NCBI GenBank assembly: GCA_026396425.1
Contig: JAPLWU010000027.1
Span: 1 to 11,604 of the forward strand
Length of the DNA: 11,604 bases
Reading direction: 5' to 3'
Origin: Microcaldota archaeon
GTDB lineage: Archaea; Micrarchaeota; Micrarchaeia; Burarchaeales; JAKAKT01
The notes under the pieces were generated by a model. The model saw only the letters and a list, made by a program, of their open reading frames with translations. It made no database searches and was not told the origin of the DNA. The position numbers and the translations under genes were made by a program. Shown in pieces: positions 1 through 7,239 of this stretch; the stretch's first letter is position 1; the number at the start of each line of letters is the position of its first letter.

Positions 1-47
1 GGTGCGCGGGCTGGCTTTACTTCATGATGGGAATGATTCTCGGTTGA
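1..47 (+). CDS. C-terminal end of an unidentified membrane protein (partial)
   Basis: The frame beginning at base 3 reads CAGWLYFMMGMILG and stops with TGA at 45-47. The short peptide is hydrophobic with aromatic residues, like the last membrane helix of an integral membrane protein. It lies 12 bases before the glycosyltransferase start on the same strand, so it probably belongs to the same surface-glycan operon. The other two frames give less plausible peptides, but 15 codons are too few to name a family. Confidence 0.4.
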   Translation, partial: CAGWLYFMMGMILG

Positions 48-59
48 AAATGTGTAAAA

Positions 60-956
60 GTGGAAGCGTTCGTTCTTAACTACAACGGCGGGGAGAAAAT
101 CCTGAAATGCCTCTCGCGCCTTTCCAGCGAGATTGGGGAAATAACGCTCGTCGACAACGCCTCCACCGACAATTCGGTCGAGCTTGTGAGGAAAAACTTC
201 CCGAAAGTCAAAATCGCGAGCGCCGGCGAGAACATCGTGGCGAGGGCCTTCAACGAACCCATAATGAACTCGGCATCGGACTGGGTGCTCATAATGCTCG
301 GGGACATGATGGCTACAAAAGGATTCCTGGGAAAACTGGCAAGGCACGCCGGCCCAGGGGTTTTCGCGGTTTCGCCCAAAATAGTCAGGATGGGAGGCGG
401 GACCGACTGGGCCGCCACTGAGCTTTCCTTCAGGCTCGGCCAGCCGAGCATATCGTGGAATACGCAGGCGGAAATAAGCGCCCCGAGGCGCGAGGCCTTC
501 CCGCCCATAACCGGCCTTTTCAACGCACGCCTTTTCAGAGAGCTGGGCGGATTCGACGCGCTCTACTCGCCCACGTATTACGACGACGTGGATTTGGGCT
601 ACAGGGCGTGGAAGAGGGGGTGGAAGTGCGTCTACGAGCCGGCCAGCGTGGTCGAGCACGACCACGATGCGGCTATAGGAAAAGCATTCTCAAACGTGAA
701 GACGCGCGCCTACCGCAACAAGCACCTTTTCGTGTGGAAGAACGCCGACCGGTTAACTCTAGCGCAATACGCGCTTTCCCTCCCGTTCTACCTTGCGGCC
801 GGCACGCTTCTCCGCGGACCGCCATGCCTGCTCGGCTTCCTCGAGGCCTTCGGCCGCTTGGATGAGGCGAGAGCGAGGCGGGCTGAGGATGAGATGCGTA
901 GGCTCCTTTCCGACCGCGAGATAAGGGAAGCCGTTGCCGGGCAGCGGGGGCAATAG
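60..956 (+). CDS. Family 2 glycosyltransferase (rhamnosyltransferase-like)
   Basis: A 298-residue GT-A fold inverting glycosyltransferase, expected to move a nucleotide-activated sugar onto a growing surface glycan at the cytoplasmic face of the membrane. Visible landmarks are the N-terminal nucleotide-binding strand with NYNG (7-10), VDNASTD (31-37), and the acceptor-side motif DDVDLGYR (175-182), which matches the ED-x-D-L-x-R signature of this subfamily, followed by EHDHD (199-203). The metal-binding position that usually reads N-P-D/D-x-D is LGDMM here (80-84), so only one acidic residue is kept. A hydrophobic segment (about 234-262) may tether the C-terminus to the membrane. The start is GTG at 60; the frame opens directly into the first beta strand, so little can be missing. 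The ribosome-binding site is weak. The acetyltransferase follows 8 bases downstream in the same operon. Donor and acceptor sugars cannot be told from sequence. Confidence 0.88.
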   Translation: MEAFVLNYNGGEKILKCLSRLSSEIGEITLVDNASTDNSVELVRKNFPKVKIASAGENIVARAFNEPIMNSASDWVLIMLGDMMATKGFLGKLARHAGPGVFAVSPKIVRMGGGTDWAATELSFRLGQPSISWNTQAEISAPRREAFPPITGLFNARLFRELGGFDALYSPTYYDDVDLGYRAWKRGWKCVYEPASVVEHDHDAAIGKAFSNVKTRAYRNKHLFVWKNADRLTLAQYALSLPFYLAAGTLLRGPPCLLGFLEAFGRLDEARARRAEDEMRRLLSDREIREAVAGQRGQ

Positions 957-964
957 CTTAATGA

Positions 965-1345
965 ATGGAAGGGGCAAGGATAGGCAGGAACTGCAACATC
1001 GGCTCCTACGTGGAAATCGGCTCCAAGGTCGAGATAGGCGACAACTGCAAAATCCAGGCCTTCTCGTTCATACCAAACGGCGTGAAAATCGGGAACTGGG
1101 TTTTCGTGGGCCCGCACGTTGTTTTCACCAACGACAAATACCCTGACATGCACAAGAAGGAGTGGAGCGTCACCCCGACAATCGTGAAGGACGGGGCGCG
1201 CATATGCGCCAATGCGACCATTGTTTGCGGAGTGACCATAGGCGAGAATGCCATGGTAGGCGCCGGAGCGGTGGTTACGAAAGATGTCCCGCCGAACGCG
1301 GTTGTGGCAGGAAATCCCGCAAGAATATTGAGGCGCCCCAAATGA
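965..1345 (+). CDS. Left-handed beta-helix (hexapeptide) sugar N-acetyltransferase, WbpD/WlbB-like
   Basis: A 126-residue protein made almost wholly of hexapeptide repeats (I/V-G-x-x-x-x): IGRNCNIGSYVEIGSKVEIGD at the N-terminus, then GPHVVFTND (49-57), then IVCGVTIGENAMVGAGAVV, closing with NPAR (117-120). GPxxVFTN followed by TIVCGVTIG and GAVVTKDVP..V.GNPAR is the pattern of UDP-2-acetamido-3-amino-glucuronate acetyltransferases (WbpD/WlbB), which use acetyl-CoA to acetylate a 3-amino sugar. The DegT-type aminotransferase downstream would supply that amino group. The protein is shorter than typical WbpD (around 190 residues): it starts directly in the helix and lacks the usual C-terminal tail. 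Its stop overlaps the ATG of the 44-residue cysteine-rich gene (ATGA, 1342-1345). ATG 961 lies in another frame; ATG 965 opens the conserved coil. Other hexapeptide acetyltransferases acting on amino sugars remain possible. Confidence 0.85.
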   Translation: MEGARIGRNCNIGSYVEIGSKVEIGDNCKIQAFSFIPNGVKIGNWVFVGPHVVFTNDKYPDMHKKEWSVTPTIVKDGARICANATIVCGVTIGENAMVGAGAVVTKDVPPNAVVAGNPARILRRPK

Positions 1346-1476
1346 CAGAACCCAAAACCGCGAAATGCTCCTGCGGCCATGACATCGAGGAGAAGGACGG
1401 GAAGTGGTACCATTCGTCATGCACGCTCGTGCAGAAATGCTGGTGCGGCTGCGAGAATCCCAAACCAAAAGAATGA
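1342..1476 (+). CDS. 44-residue cysteine-rich zinc-ribbon-like microprotein
   Basis: A small frame starting at ATG 1342 inside the stop codon of the acetyltransferase gene (ATGA overlap, one frame back). It has six cysteines (9, 11, 27, 33, 35, 37) and two histidines (13, 24), grouped as CSCGH and CWCGC, so it probably binds zinc. The longer upstream extension of the same frame (from 1162) is a shadow of the acetyltransferase and is not used. As family knowledge, many WbpD/WlbB-like acetyltransferases carry a C-terminal extension beginning C-x-C-G followed by a second cysteine pair, just after the NPAR element. This microprotein begins 8 codons after NPAR, so it may be that ribbon made as a separate chain, or read through by reinitiation or frameshifting. 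The lysine/proline-rich tail overlaps a 22-bp tandem repeat. Existence as a protein is moderately supported; the function is inferred. Confidence 0.6.
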   Translation: MTEPKTAKCSCGHDIEEKDGKWYHSSCTLVQKCWCGCENPKPKE

Positions 1477-1506
1477 AAAACCGAAACCAAAAGAATGAAA
1501 AACCGA
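1462..1506 (+). repeat. Tandem duplication of a 22-bp unit across a stop codon
   Basis: Units 1462-1483 and 1484-1505 are identical, and the period-22 match extends to 1506. The unit contains the last codons of the cysteine-rich gene (KPKE) and its TGA, so the gene end is copied into the spacer. The rest of the spacer to 1554 is A-rich and shows no convincing promoter or terminator. Confidence 0.9.
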
Positions 1507-1554
1507 GGAACCAAACGGGAAAAAAGTTGAAAAGCAGCTACGAGGATTGATTGC

Positions 1555-2643
1555 ATGATACCGATTGCAAAACCAATGATTGGCGAGGACGAAATCAGCG
1601 CGGTTGCCGACGTCATGCGCTCCGGAATGATGGCCCAGGGCCCGAAGGTGAAGCAGTTCGAGGAGGAGTTTGCCAAATACATCGGGACGAAATTCGCGGT
1701 CGCCTCGAGCAACGGAACCACGGCATTGCACCTTGCGCTCCTCGCGCACGGCATAAAGGCGGGCGACGAGGTCATAACAACCCCATTCACTTTCATCGCT
1801 TCCGCAAACAGCATCGTAATGTGCGGAGCCAAGCCGGTTTTCGCGGACATAGGCGCGGACTTCAACGTCGACCCGCAAAAAATCGAGGAAAAAATAACGG
1901 AAAAAACCAAGGCCATAATGCCGGTCCACCTTTTCGGGCTCGCCTGCGACATGAAGCCCATAATGGAGATTGCGGAGAAGCACGGCCTCGCGGTTATAGA
2001 GGATGCGTGCCAGTCGCACGGCGCGGAATACAACGGAAAGAGGGTGGGCTCGTTCGGCACAGGCGTTTTCTCCTTCTACCCGACAAAGAACATGACTACC
2101 GGAGAGGGAGGAATGATAACCACCAACGACGAGGAGGCCGCAACCCTCGCTTCGGAAATCCGCAACCAGGGCTCGAAGCAGAGGTACTTTCACCACGTAC
2201 TGGGCTACAACTTCAGGATGACCGACATGGCCGCTGCAATTGGAATAGTGCAGCTCTCGAAGCTCGAGCGCTTCATCGAGGCGAGGAGAGCCAATGCGGA
2301 AACGCTCACGAAGGGCCTCGCAGGTCTTCGCGGAATAGTCATCCCCTACATTCCCGAGGGAAGGCGCCACGTCTTCAACCAATACACCGTCCGCGTTACG
2401 CTCGGGCACAGGATGAACCGCGATACGCTCATGGCGGAACTCAACAGGCGCGGCATAGGCACCGGCGTCTATTACCCGCTCCCGATAAACAGGCAGCCCC
2501 TCTACAGGGACATGGGCTACGAGGAGGAGATGCCCGAGTCGGAAAAGGCGGCCTCGGAAGTGCTTTCCCTGCCCGTCCACCCAGCAGTCACCGAAGACAA
2601 CATCGCCTTCATCCTTTCCGTGATGCGCGAGCTCTCGAAGTAA
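1555..2643 (+). CDS. DegT/DnrJ/EryC1 sugar aminotransferase (WbpE/WlbC-like)
   Basis: A 362-residue PLP-dependent aminotransferase that makes an amino sugar from a nucleotide-linked keto sugar, usually with glutamate as amino donor. It shows the family order: substrate loop IAKPMIGEDE near the start, PLP phosphate-site motif SSNGTTALHLAL (51-62), TPFTFIASANS (76-86), VIEDACQSHGAEYNGKRVG (148-166) with cofactor aspartate D150, and SFYPTKNMTTGEGG (173-186) with the Schiff-base lysine K178, then YNFRMTDMAAAIG. Length is normal and all catalytic elements are intact. ATG 1555 is preceded by GAGG with a 9-base spacer. With a WbpD-like acetyltransferase upstream, the likeliest job is making the 3-amino group of a UDP-2-acetamido-3-amino uronic acid or a related diamino sugar. 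Substrate position (C3 against C4) is not readable from the sequence. The gene lies 20 bases before the amidotransferase gene, probably in one operon. Confidence 0.92.
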   Translation: MIPIAKPMIGEDEISAVADVMRSGMMAQGPKVKQFEEEFAKYIGTKFAVASSNGTTALHLALLAHGIKAGDEVITTPFTFIASANSIVMCGAKPVFADIGADFNVDPQKIEEKITEKTKAIMPVHLFGLACDMKPIMEIAEKHGLAVIEDACQSHGAEYNGKRVGSFGTGVFSFYPTKNMTTGEGGMITTNDEEAATLASEIRNQGSKQRYFHHVLGYNFRMTDMAAAIGIVQLSKLERFIEARRANAETLTKGLAGLRGIVIPYIPEGRRHVFNQYTVRVTLGHRMNRDTLMAELNRRGIGTGVYYPLPINRQPLYRDMGYEEEMPESEKAASEVLSLPVHPAVTEDNIAFILSVMRELSK

Positions 2644-2663
2644 GGAATTTGCGGTTGATTTTA

Positions 2664-4487
2664 ATGTGCGGAATCGCCGGCATCCTCGGCTCATCGGATA
2701 AGAAGACAGTTCGCAGGATGACCGATGCCATAAGGCACAGGGGCCCGGATTCCAGCGGCTTCTTCTGCGACAAGGGAATCTCGCTCGGCATGCGCCGCCT
2801 TTCAATCATCGATTTGAAGACCGGCGACCAGCCAATCTTCAACGAGGAAGGCGACATCGCGGTAGTATTCAACGGCGAAATCTACAATTACAGGGAAATC
2901 CGAAGCAAGCTCGAAAAAAAAGGCCACAAATTCTCAACTAATTCGGATACGGAAGTGATTCCCCACTTATACGAGGAATTCGGCGAGAATTTCGTTTCCT
3001 ACCTTAATGGGATGTTCGCATTCGCTCTGTGGGATTCCAATAAAAATCAACTCCTGCTTGCAAGAGACAGGCTCGGGATTAAACCGCTCTATTATTATCA
3101 CGATGTAAAGGGGAAGCGGCTCGCATTCGCATCGGAATTGAAATCCCTCCTTAAGAGCGGGCTCGTGAAGAAAAAACTCAATCAGGGAGCACTCTCCTCC
3201 TATTTGCGCTACGGCTACGTTCCCGCGCCCGTTTCCATATTCGAGAACGTGCAAAAGCTCCCTCCCGGCCACATGATGATTGCCGACGCGAAATCCGCCC
3301 GCGTGACGCAATACTGGGACGTGGATTTCAGGAAAAAAACAAACGAGAGCGGCAAGGCGCTCGAGGAAAAGCTGGTCGGGCTGCTCCGCTCATCCGTGAA
3401 GATGGAACTCATCAGCGACGTTCCGCTCGGCGCTTTCCTTTCGGGCGGAATCGACTCGAGCCTGGTGGTCGGCCTCATGTCCGAGTTTTCCGAAATCCCG
3501 GTCCGCACCTTTTCCGTGGGGTTCGAGGGCGAGTCGGAGTTTACGGAATTGGATTACGCCCGGATTGCTTCTGAAGCGTTCGGCACAAGGCACTATGAGC
3601 TCCTCGTCTCCCAAAAAAATGTCATCGACTCAATCGAAAAGCTCGCTTTCTTTTATGATGAACCCTTCGCCGACCCCTCGGCAGTCCCTACCTACATGGT
3701 TTCAGGGCTTGCGAGGAGGCACGTGAAAGTCGTGCTTTCGGGCGATGGCGGGGACGAGGCATTCGGGGGATACGACAGGTATACCTGGGACTCGCTTGCC
3801 GGAAGAATGGAGGTCCTGCCGCACCCAATCAGGGGTGCGGCTTCGGCCATCGCCTCCACCCTCGCGCACAAGATTCCGCTCCGCTTCCTGCAAAACGCCT
3901 CGCGATTCGCAAAATGGGCGACGCTCGAACATCCTGAGAGGTATTCGGAAATGGTTTCAGTATTCGCAAAGGCCGAAATTGAAGGGATGGGTTTCGCTCC
4001 GCCAAGGCCCATTCACGTGCAGACTCCGAACGCGGGCAGCGGCGCCGACCGCCTCTTCTACACGGACATAAAAACCTACCTTCCCGACGACATACTCGTA
4101 AAAGTCGACAGGGCGAGCATGGCCCACTCCCTGGAAGCACGCCCCCCACTCCTAGACCACCGCATAATGGAATTTTCGGCCTCTCTTCCCGCTTCTGAAA
4201 AGCTCGGCCTGCTTTCGAGGAAACTCATTTTCAAGCGGGCAATAAGGGAACTGCTTCCGCCGCAGATACTGAAAAGGAAGAAGATGGGGTTCGCGGTTCC
4301 CATAAGGAACTGGCTCAAGTCGGAACTGGGCGAATACGCTGCTAACGAACTCGAAAAAACTAAATTGGCCGATGCCAGGATGGCAAGCTCCCTTCTCGAA
4401 CAGCACAAATCAGGAGGGCGCGACAACGCCTACAAAATCTGGACCCTGCTAATTCTCGAAAAATGGGCTGAAAAGTTCATGCCTTAG
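2664..4487 (+). CDS. asnB: Asparagine synthase-type glutamine amidotransferase (AsnB family)
   Basis: A 607-residue class II glutamine amidotransferase fused to an ATP-pyrophosphatase synthetase domain. The start is ATG 2664, because the nucleophile Cys2 must become N-terminal (MCGIAGI); the same frame is open far upstream, but only as a shadow of the aminotransferase gene. The glutaminase domain shows RHRGPDSSG (24-32), FNGEIYNY (69-76), SDTEV (94-98) and RDRLGIKPLYY (134-144). The synthetase domain shows PP-loop SGGIDSS (260-266) and SGDGGDEAFGGY (359-370). The classical reaction amidates aspartate with ammonia from glutamine using ATP. Relatives inside polysaccharide clusters (for example WbpS) instead amidate sugar carboxylates, and the neighbours here (glycosyltransferase, aminotransferase, acetyltransferase, flippase) favour a uronate-to-uronamide role; that is inference. 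Its last 11 bases overlap the end of the oppositely oriented flippase gene. Confidence 0.93.
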   Translation: MCGIAGILGSSDKKTVRRMTDAIRHRGPDSSGFFCDKGISLGMRRLSIIDLKTGDQPIFNEEGDIAVVFNGEIYNYREIRSKLEKKGHKFSTNSDTEVIPHLYEEFGENFVSYLNGMFAFALWDSNKNQLLLARDRLGIKPLYYYHDVKGKRLAFASELKSLLKSGLVKKKLNQGALSSYLRYGYVPAPVSIFENVQKLPPGHMMIADAKSARVTQYWDVDFRKKTNESGKALEEKLVGLLRSSVKMELISDVPLGAFLSGGIDSSLVVGLMSEFSEIPVRTFSVGFEGESEFTELDYARIASEAFGTRHYELLVSQKNVIDSIEKLAFFYDEPFADPSAVPTYMVSGLARRHVKVVLSGDGGDEAFGGYDRYTWDSLAGRMEVLPHPIRGAASAIASTLAHKIPLRFLQNASRFAKWATLEHPERYSEMVSVFAKAEIEGMGFAPPRPIHVQTPNAGSGADRLFYTDIKTYLPDDILVKVDRASMAHSLEARPPLLDHRIMEFSASLPASEKLGLLSRKLIFKRAIRELLPPQILKRKKMGFAVPIRNWLKSELGEYAANELEKTKLADARMASSLLEQHKSGGRDNAYKIWTLLILEKWAEKFMP

Positions 4488-5922
4488 TTCGCATTCCCGA
4501 GGCCAAATCCTTCATCTCCCAGATTCCAAGCGCCCCGGTCGCGAAAAGCAGAATCACGTAAGTCGCGCTTATTGCGGCAACCGCGGCTAGTCCATATATC
4601 ATATCGTGTATGCCCGCAACCGGGCCGGAAAATATCAAATAGGTCGCGAGGGCGCATGCGAGAGTGAGAAATATGGATTTGAAGTCGAGCGAGGCCTTCA
4701 CCGTCTCGAGGGCTGCTCTGGCTGCTACAAGCGCGAACACCATCCTCGTTGCGACAACCGCCACAGCAGTCCCGGTTATTCCGTAAACCGGCGTTACCGC
4801 GAGCATCAGAACGACCTGGGCAGCGCCCCCGAGCAGCGAGATGAGCGTGGCCATCCTAATCCTCCCTCTTCCCACCAACACCGGGCTTGAAAGGGTCACG
4901 AGCGCCCTCTCGACGGCGAGCAGCGAGAGTATGGCGAGCACGAGGAACGCGCCCGCGAACTCCTGCCCGTAAAGCAGGATGAGGAACTTCTTGGAAACGA
5001 GGAATGCCCCCACAACGACGAGCGCGGAAAGCATGAGCCCGTACTTAATCGTCCTCGCGAGCATCCTGCCCCCCCTCTCGAGGCTCTCCCTCGCGTAGGC
5101 CGATATGAGCACCTGGTAGGAGAACGGGAAAATGGAGGTGAAGCTGCTCGCCCAGGACCAGGCGACCTTGTAAACAGCAACCGCGGCAGCGCCCTGCGAG
5201 AGCGCTATCACCAGCGGGTCGGAATACTGTATGAGGCTCGTCCCCACAGACTCCATCGTCCCGTATTTCATGTACCTCCCGACTTCCGGCTCAATATTTG
5301 AGGGTATCCCGAATTTTGGTGCAAGCTCCTCCCTCACGATGAAATAGAGGAGCACGAGGAACCAGACGAGGTACGCCAGCGCCATGCCGAGCATCGCCCC
5401 GAGGTAACTGCCGAACGCGAACCACATCCACGCGGGCAGGGCTATCCTGAGAATCTGGAAAACCACGGTGGCATAGAACGACAGTTTCGTCCTGCTCACC
5501 GCAATCAGCGCGTTGTGGAGCATGTTTCCGAGCGAGAGGAACGCGAGCAGGAGTGCGCCCAGCCTGAAGCCGTCAAGCAGGAATGGCGAATCGTATACGG
5601 AGGCAATCGCCCCTGCCCCGAGGAACATGGCGCACGATACTGCAGCAGTGGCAATCAGCCGCACCGAGAAGAGCAGCGAGAAGGTTCCGTGCCTGCCCTT
5701 CCCGCCCGATACGAACTTGAGGACCGCGTAGCTCGTCCCGAGGTCCACGAACCCGAGCAGGAGCGAGGCGAGGCCGAATGCTATGGAGAATTTCCCGAAT
5801 TCCTCGACTCCCATTATGTTCGGCATGAGCCATATGAACACGATGCCCGCCGCGAACGTTAGCAACTGGCCGAGCACGCCCCACAGGTTCTCCCTTAGCA
5901 GGTAGGAATACCATTTGGCCAT
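4477..5922 (-). CDS. Wzx/RfbX-type polysaccharide flippase (MOP superfamily)
   Basis: A 481-residue integral membrane protein with about 12-14 predicted hydrophobic helices and almost no soluble domain, starting MAKWYSYLLRENLWGVLGQL. The layout, with an early VEEFGKFSIAF element (39-49), a central YSDPLVIALSQGAAAVAVYKVAW segment, and many Gly/Ala-rich helices, is that of the polysaccharide-biosynthesis (MATE/MOP) flippases that turn lipid-linked sugars from the inner to the outer membrane face. I place the start at ATG 5922-5920; the frame stays open upstream to 6480 but there it is the shadow of the hydrogenase protease gene. A TATA-like element lies about 26 bp upstream of this ATG, so the message may be leaderless. 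It is the only - strand gene here and converges on the amidotransferase gene with an 11-bp overlap, so antisense effects at the shared end are possible. Partner glycan is inferred from the neighbours. Confidence 0.88.
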   Translation of the reverse strand: MAKWYSYLLRENLWGVLGQLLTFAAGIVFIWLMPNIMGVEEFGKFSIAFGLASLLLGFVDLGTSYAVLKFVSGGKGRHGTFSLLFSVRLIATAAVSCAMFLGAGAIASVYDSPFLLDGFRLGALLLAFLSLGNMLHNALIAVSRTKLSFYATVVFQILRIALPAWMWFAFGSYLGAMLGMALAYLVWFLVLLYFIVREELAPKFGIPSNIEPEVGRYMKYGTMESVGTSLIQYSDPLVIALSQGAAAVAVYKVAWSWASSFTSIFPFSYQVLISAYARESLERGGRMLARTIKYGLMLSALVVVGAFLVSKKFLILLYGQEFAGAFLVLAILSLLAVERALVTLSSPVLVGRGRIRMATLISLLGGAAQVVLMLAVTPVYGITGTAVAVVATRMVFALVAARAALETVKASLDFKSIFLTLACALATYLIFSGPVAGIHDMIYGLAAVAAISATYVILLFATGALGIWEMKDLASGMRTKA

Positions 5923-5943
5923 CGAATCAGTAATGCATTCGGA

Positions 5944-5961
5944 TAATATGTATATATTAGT
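5944..5961. promoter_or_regulatory. Shared bidirectional TATA-like promoter element
   Basis: In a 58-bp divergent gap (5923-5980) the core TAATATGTATATATTAG (5944-5960) is A/T-only but for two G, in otherwise GC-rich DNA. On the + strand the centre of TATATATTA (about 5955) lies 26 bp before ATG 5981. On the - strand the centre of the inverted element (about 5950) lies 26-28 bp before the flippase ATG at 5922. Archaeal transcription starts about 25-27 bp from the TATA centre, so both transcripts could begin at or next to their start codons. No Shine-Dalgarno motif precedes either gene, which agrees with leaderless messages. Confidence 0.6.
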
Positions 5962-5980
5962 TTCAATCAAATTCGGAAGC

Positions 5981-6427
5981 ATGGAATCCGCAATGACCGC
6001 GTGGCTCGGCAAGTTCGCCAGCGGGAAAACCCTCTTCGTAGGCGTGGGCAACCCCATGAACGGCGATGACGGGGTGGGCCCGTACATGGCCGGCAAGCTT
6101 CCCCACGCAATCGACGCGGGCAATGCGCCTGAAAACTTCATCGGAAAAATAAATTCCGCAAACCCCGAATCGGTGATTTTCATCGATGCCATGGATTTCG
6201 GCGGAAAGGCGGGCGAGGCGAGGATAATGGGCGCGAAAGAGGCGAAGGGCGAAACCTTTACCACGCACTCCCTCCCCCTCTCCTCCCTCCTCAGGCTCAT
6301 CAACTGCAGGCGTGTTTTCATTTTGGGCATACAGCCCGCCGACACCACCTTCGGGGCGAAAATGTCGAAAGAGGTTAAAAAATCAGCGGATATGGCGATA
6401 CGCGAGATAAAGGGCATTCTTGATTGA
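5981..6427 (+). CDS. hycI: [NiFe]-hydrogenase maturation protease, HycI/HupD family
   Basis: A 148-residue endopeptidase that trims the C-terminal tail of a [NiFe] hydrogenase large subunit after nickel insertion. Landmarks are GVGNPMNGDDGVGPYMAGKL (21-40), VIFIDAMDFGGKAGE (65-79), TTHSLPL (94-100) and FILGIQP (113-119). Aligning by eye to E. coli HycI, the nickel-sensing residues D16, D62 and H90 correspond to D30, D69 and H96, all present. THxxPL and GIQP place it with the HycI branch serving group 4 hydrogenases. The frame extends upstream to 5915, but ATG 5981 fits the promoter distance and removes a non-homologous tail; ATG 5993 is an alternative. Its presence just upstream of the Mrp-like genes argues that these belong to a hydrogenase (Mbh) rather than a stand-alone antiporter. 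The expected target, MbhL, lies beyond the window. Confidence 0.9.
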   Translation: MESAMTAWLGKFASGKTLFVGVGNPMNGDDGVGPYMAGKLPHAIDAGNAPENFIGKINSANPESVIFIDAMDFGGKAGEARIMGAKEAKGETFTTHSLPLSSLLRLINCRRVFILGIQPADTTFGAKMSKEVKKSADMAIREIKGILD

Positions 6428-6431
6428 TTGA

Positions 6432-7163
6432 ATGTTGCAGCTTGTTTTAGGGGCATTTCTCGCTTTGCTTGCGACTTCATTAGGCGCGGCGATGGTTTTT
6501 CTTACCAGGCGCATAACCGCGAAGCACTTTTCGGGCCTTCTTGCCTTCGCCGCAGGCGTCATGGCCTTCTCGGTTTTCGAGATGCTCACCGCGGGGCGCG
6601 GGGCAATCGGCGAAGTGGGCGTTGCGCTGGGCTTCCTGTCAGGCGCGGCAGTCCTGCTTTTTTTCGAGAAAATCACGCCCCACGTCCACATAATCCTCAG
6701 GAAACGGGCCCTTTCCTCTTCGGGAAAAAAGGCGGCCATGTTCGCGAGTGCAATCTCGCTGCACAACATACCCGAGGGGTTCGCCATCGCCTCGGCTTTC
6801 GCCGTTTCTCCGGAATTCGGCTGGCTCGTCGCGTCATCAATAGCTTTGCAGGACATACCGGAGGGCTTCCTCGTATCGGCGCCGCTCGCCTCCTACGGCC
6901 TCAAACCCGCCCGCTCGTTTGGCTTCGGCGTTTTCTCGGGTTTCGCGGAGTTTGCTGCCGCCATATTCGGCTATCTCCTCCTCAGCTCCTTCCACGTTGC
7001 GGTTCCCTTCGCGCTCGCCTTCTCCGCCGGCGCAATGTCGTACGTAATACTGGTGGAGCTCATGCCCGATGCCCTGCGCGGCGGCAGGGAGCGCCTCGCC
7101 TCGGCGGCATTCCTCGCAGGCGCGGCAACGGCATCAATCATCTCGGGGATTTTCGGCTTTTAG
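6432..7163 (+). CDS. ZIP family divalent metal transporter (GufA/ZupT-like)
   Basis: A 243-residue membrane protein with about eight hydrophobic helices and the paired ZIP metal-site motifs: HNIPEGFAIASA (111-122) in helix 4 and QDIPEGFLVSAPL (140-152) in helix 5. The Q-x-I-P-E-G form of the second motif is typical of GufA-type members; D in place of the common N is a small variation. The short histidine-poor loop (TPHVHIILRKRALSSSGKK, 82-100) between helices 3 and 4 is also usual for prokaryotic members. ZIP proteins bring Zn, Fe, Mn and sometimes other divalent metals into the cytoplasm. It starts 4 bp after the hycI stop and is probably co-transcribed, so it may supply Fe or Ni for hydrogenase assembly; this is inferred only from position. 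A metal sensor is not visible nearby. Confidence 0.88.
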   Translation: MLQLVLGAFLALLATSLGAAMVFLTRRITAKHFSGLLAFAAGVMAFSVFEMLTAGRGAIGEVGVALGFLSGAAVLLFFEKITPHVHIILRKRALSSSGKKAAMFASAISLHNIPEGFAIASAFAVSPEFGWLVASSIALQDIPEGFLVSAPLASYGLKPARSFGFGVFSGFAEFAAAIFGYLLLSSFHVAVPFALAFSAGAMSYVILVELMPDALRGGRERLASAAFLAGAATASIISGIFGF

Positions 7164-7181
7164 CTGCGGATTCGGTTTTTG

Positions 7182-7239
7182 GTCGCGGATTCAGCAAATC
7201 TTTTTATTTAGCTGCGACTTCAGTAAATCTTTTTAAATT
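7182..7239 (+). repeat. Imperfect 29-bp tandem duplication with promoter elements
   Basis: Segments 7182-7210 and 7211-7239 align over 29 bp with a few mismatches, sharing a TTCAG-AAATCTTTTTA core. A further partial copy of the left half (GCTGCGGATTCGG) follows the ZIP stop at about 7164. This copies a TATA-like box, giving two boxes 29 bp apart. Confidence 0.75.

Noticed and set aside
1551..2663. Upstream extension of the amidotransferase frame
   Set aside because: It is a shadow of the aminotransferase gene; Cys2 of MCGIAGI must follow the initiator, so ATG 2664 is the start.
1417..2805. Long - strand open frame of 462 codons opposite the aminotransferase
   Set aside because: It lies fully opposite well-conserved coding sequence and reads as a charge-rich, motif-free protein, as expected for an antisense shadow in GC-rich DNA.
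4477..4487. Frameshift or misannotation at the convergent overlap
   Set aside because: Both genes end with natural stops and intact C-termini; an 11-bp tail-to-tail overlap is common in compact genomes.
5923..6480. N-terminal extension of the flippase frame across hycI
   Set aside because: The extra 186 codons are antisense to the conserved HycI sequence, and MAKWYSYLLREN is a typical flippase start.
6780..6865. Loss of the ZIP metal site, because the helix 5 motif is QDIPEG rather than HNIPEG
   Set aside because: GufA-type ZIP members commonly have a glutamine there, so this is ordinary family variation.
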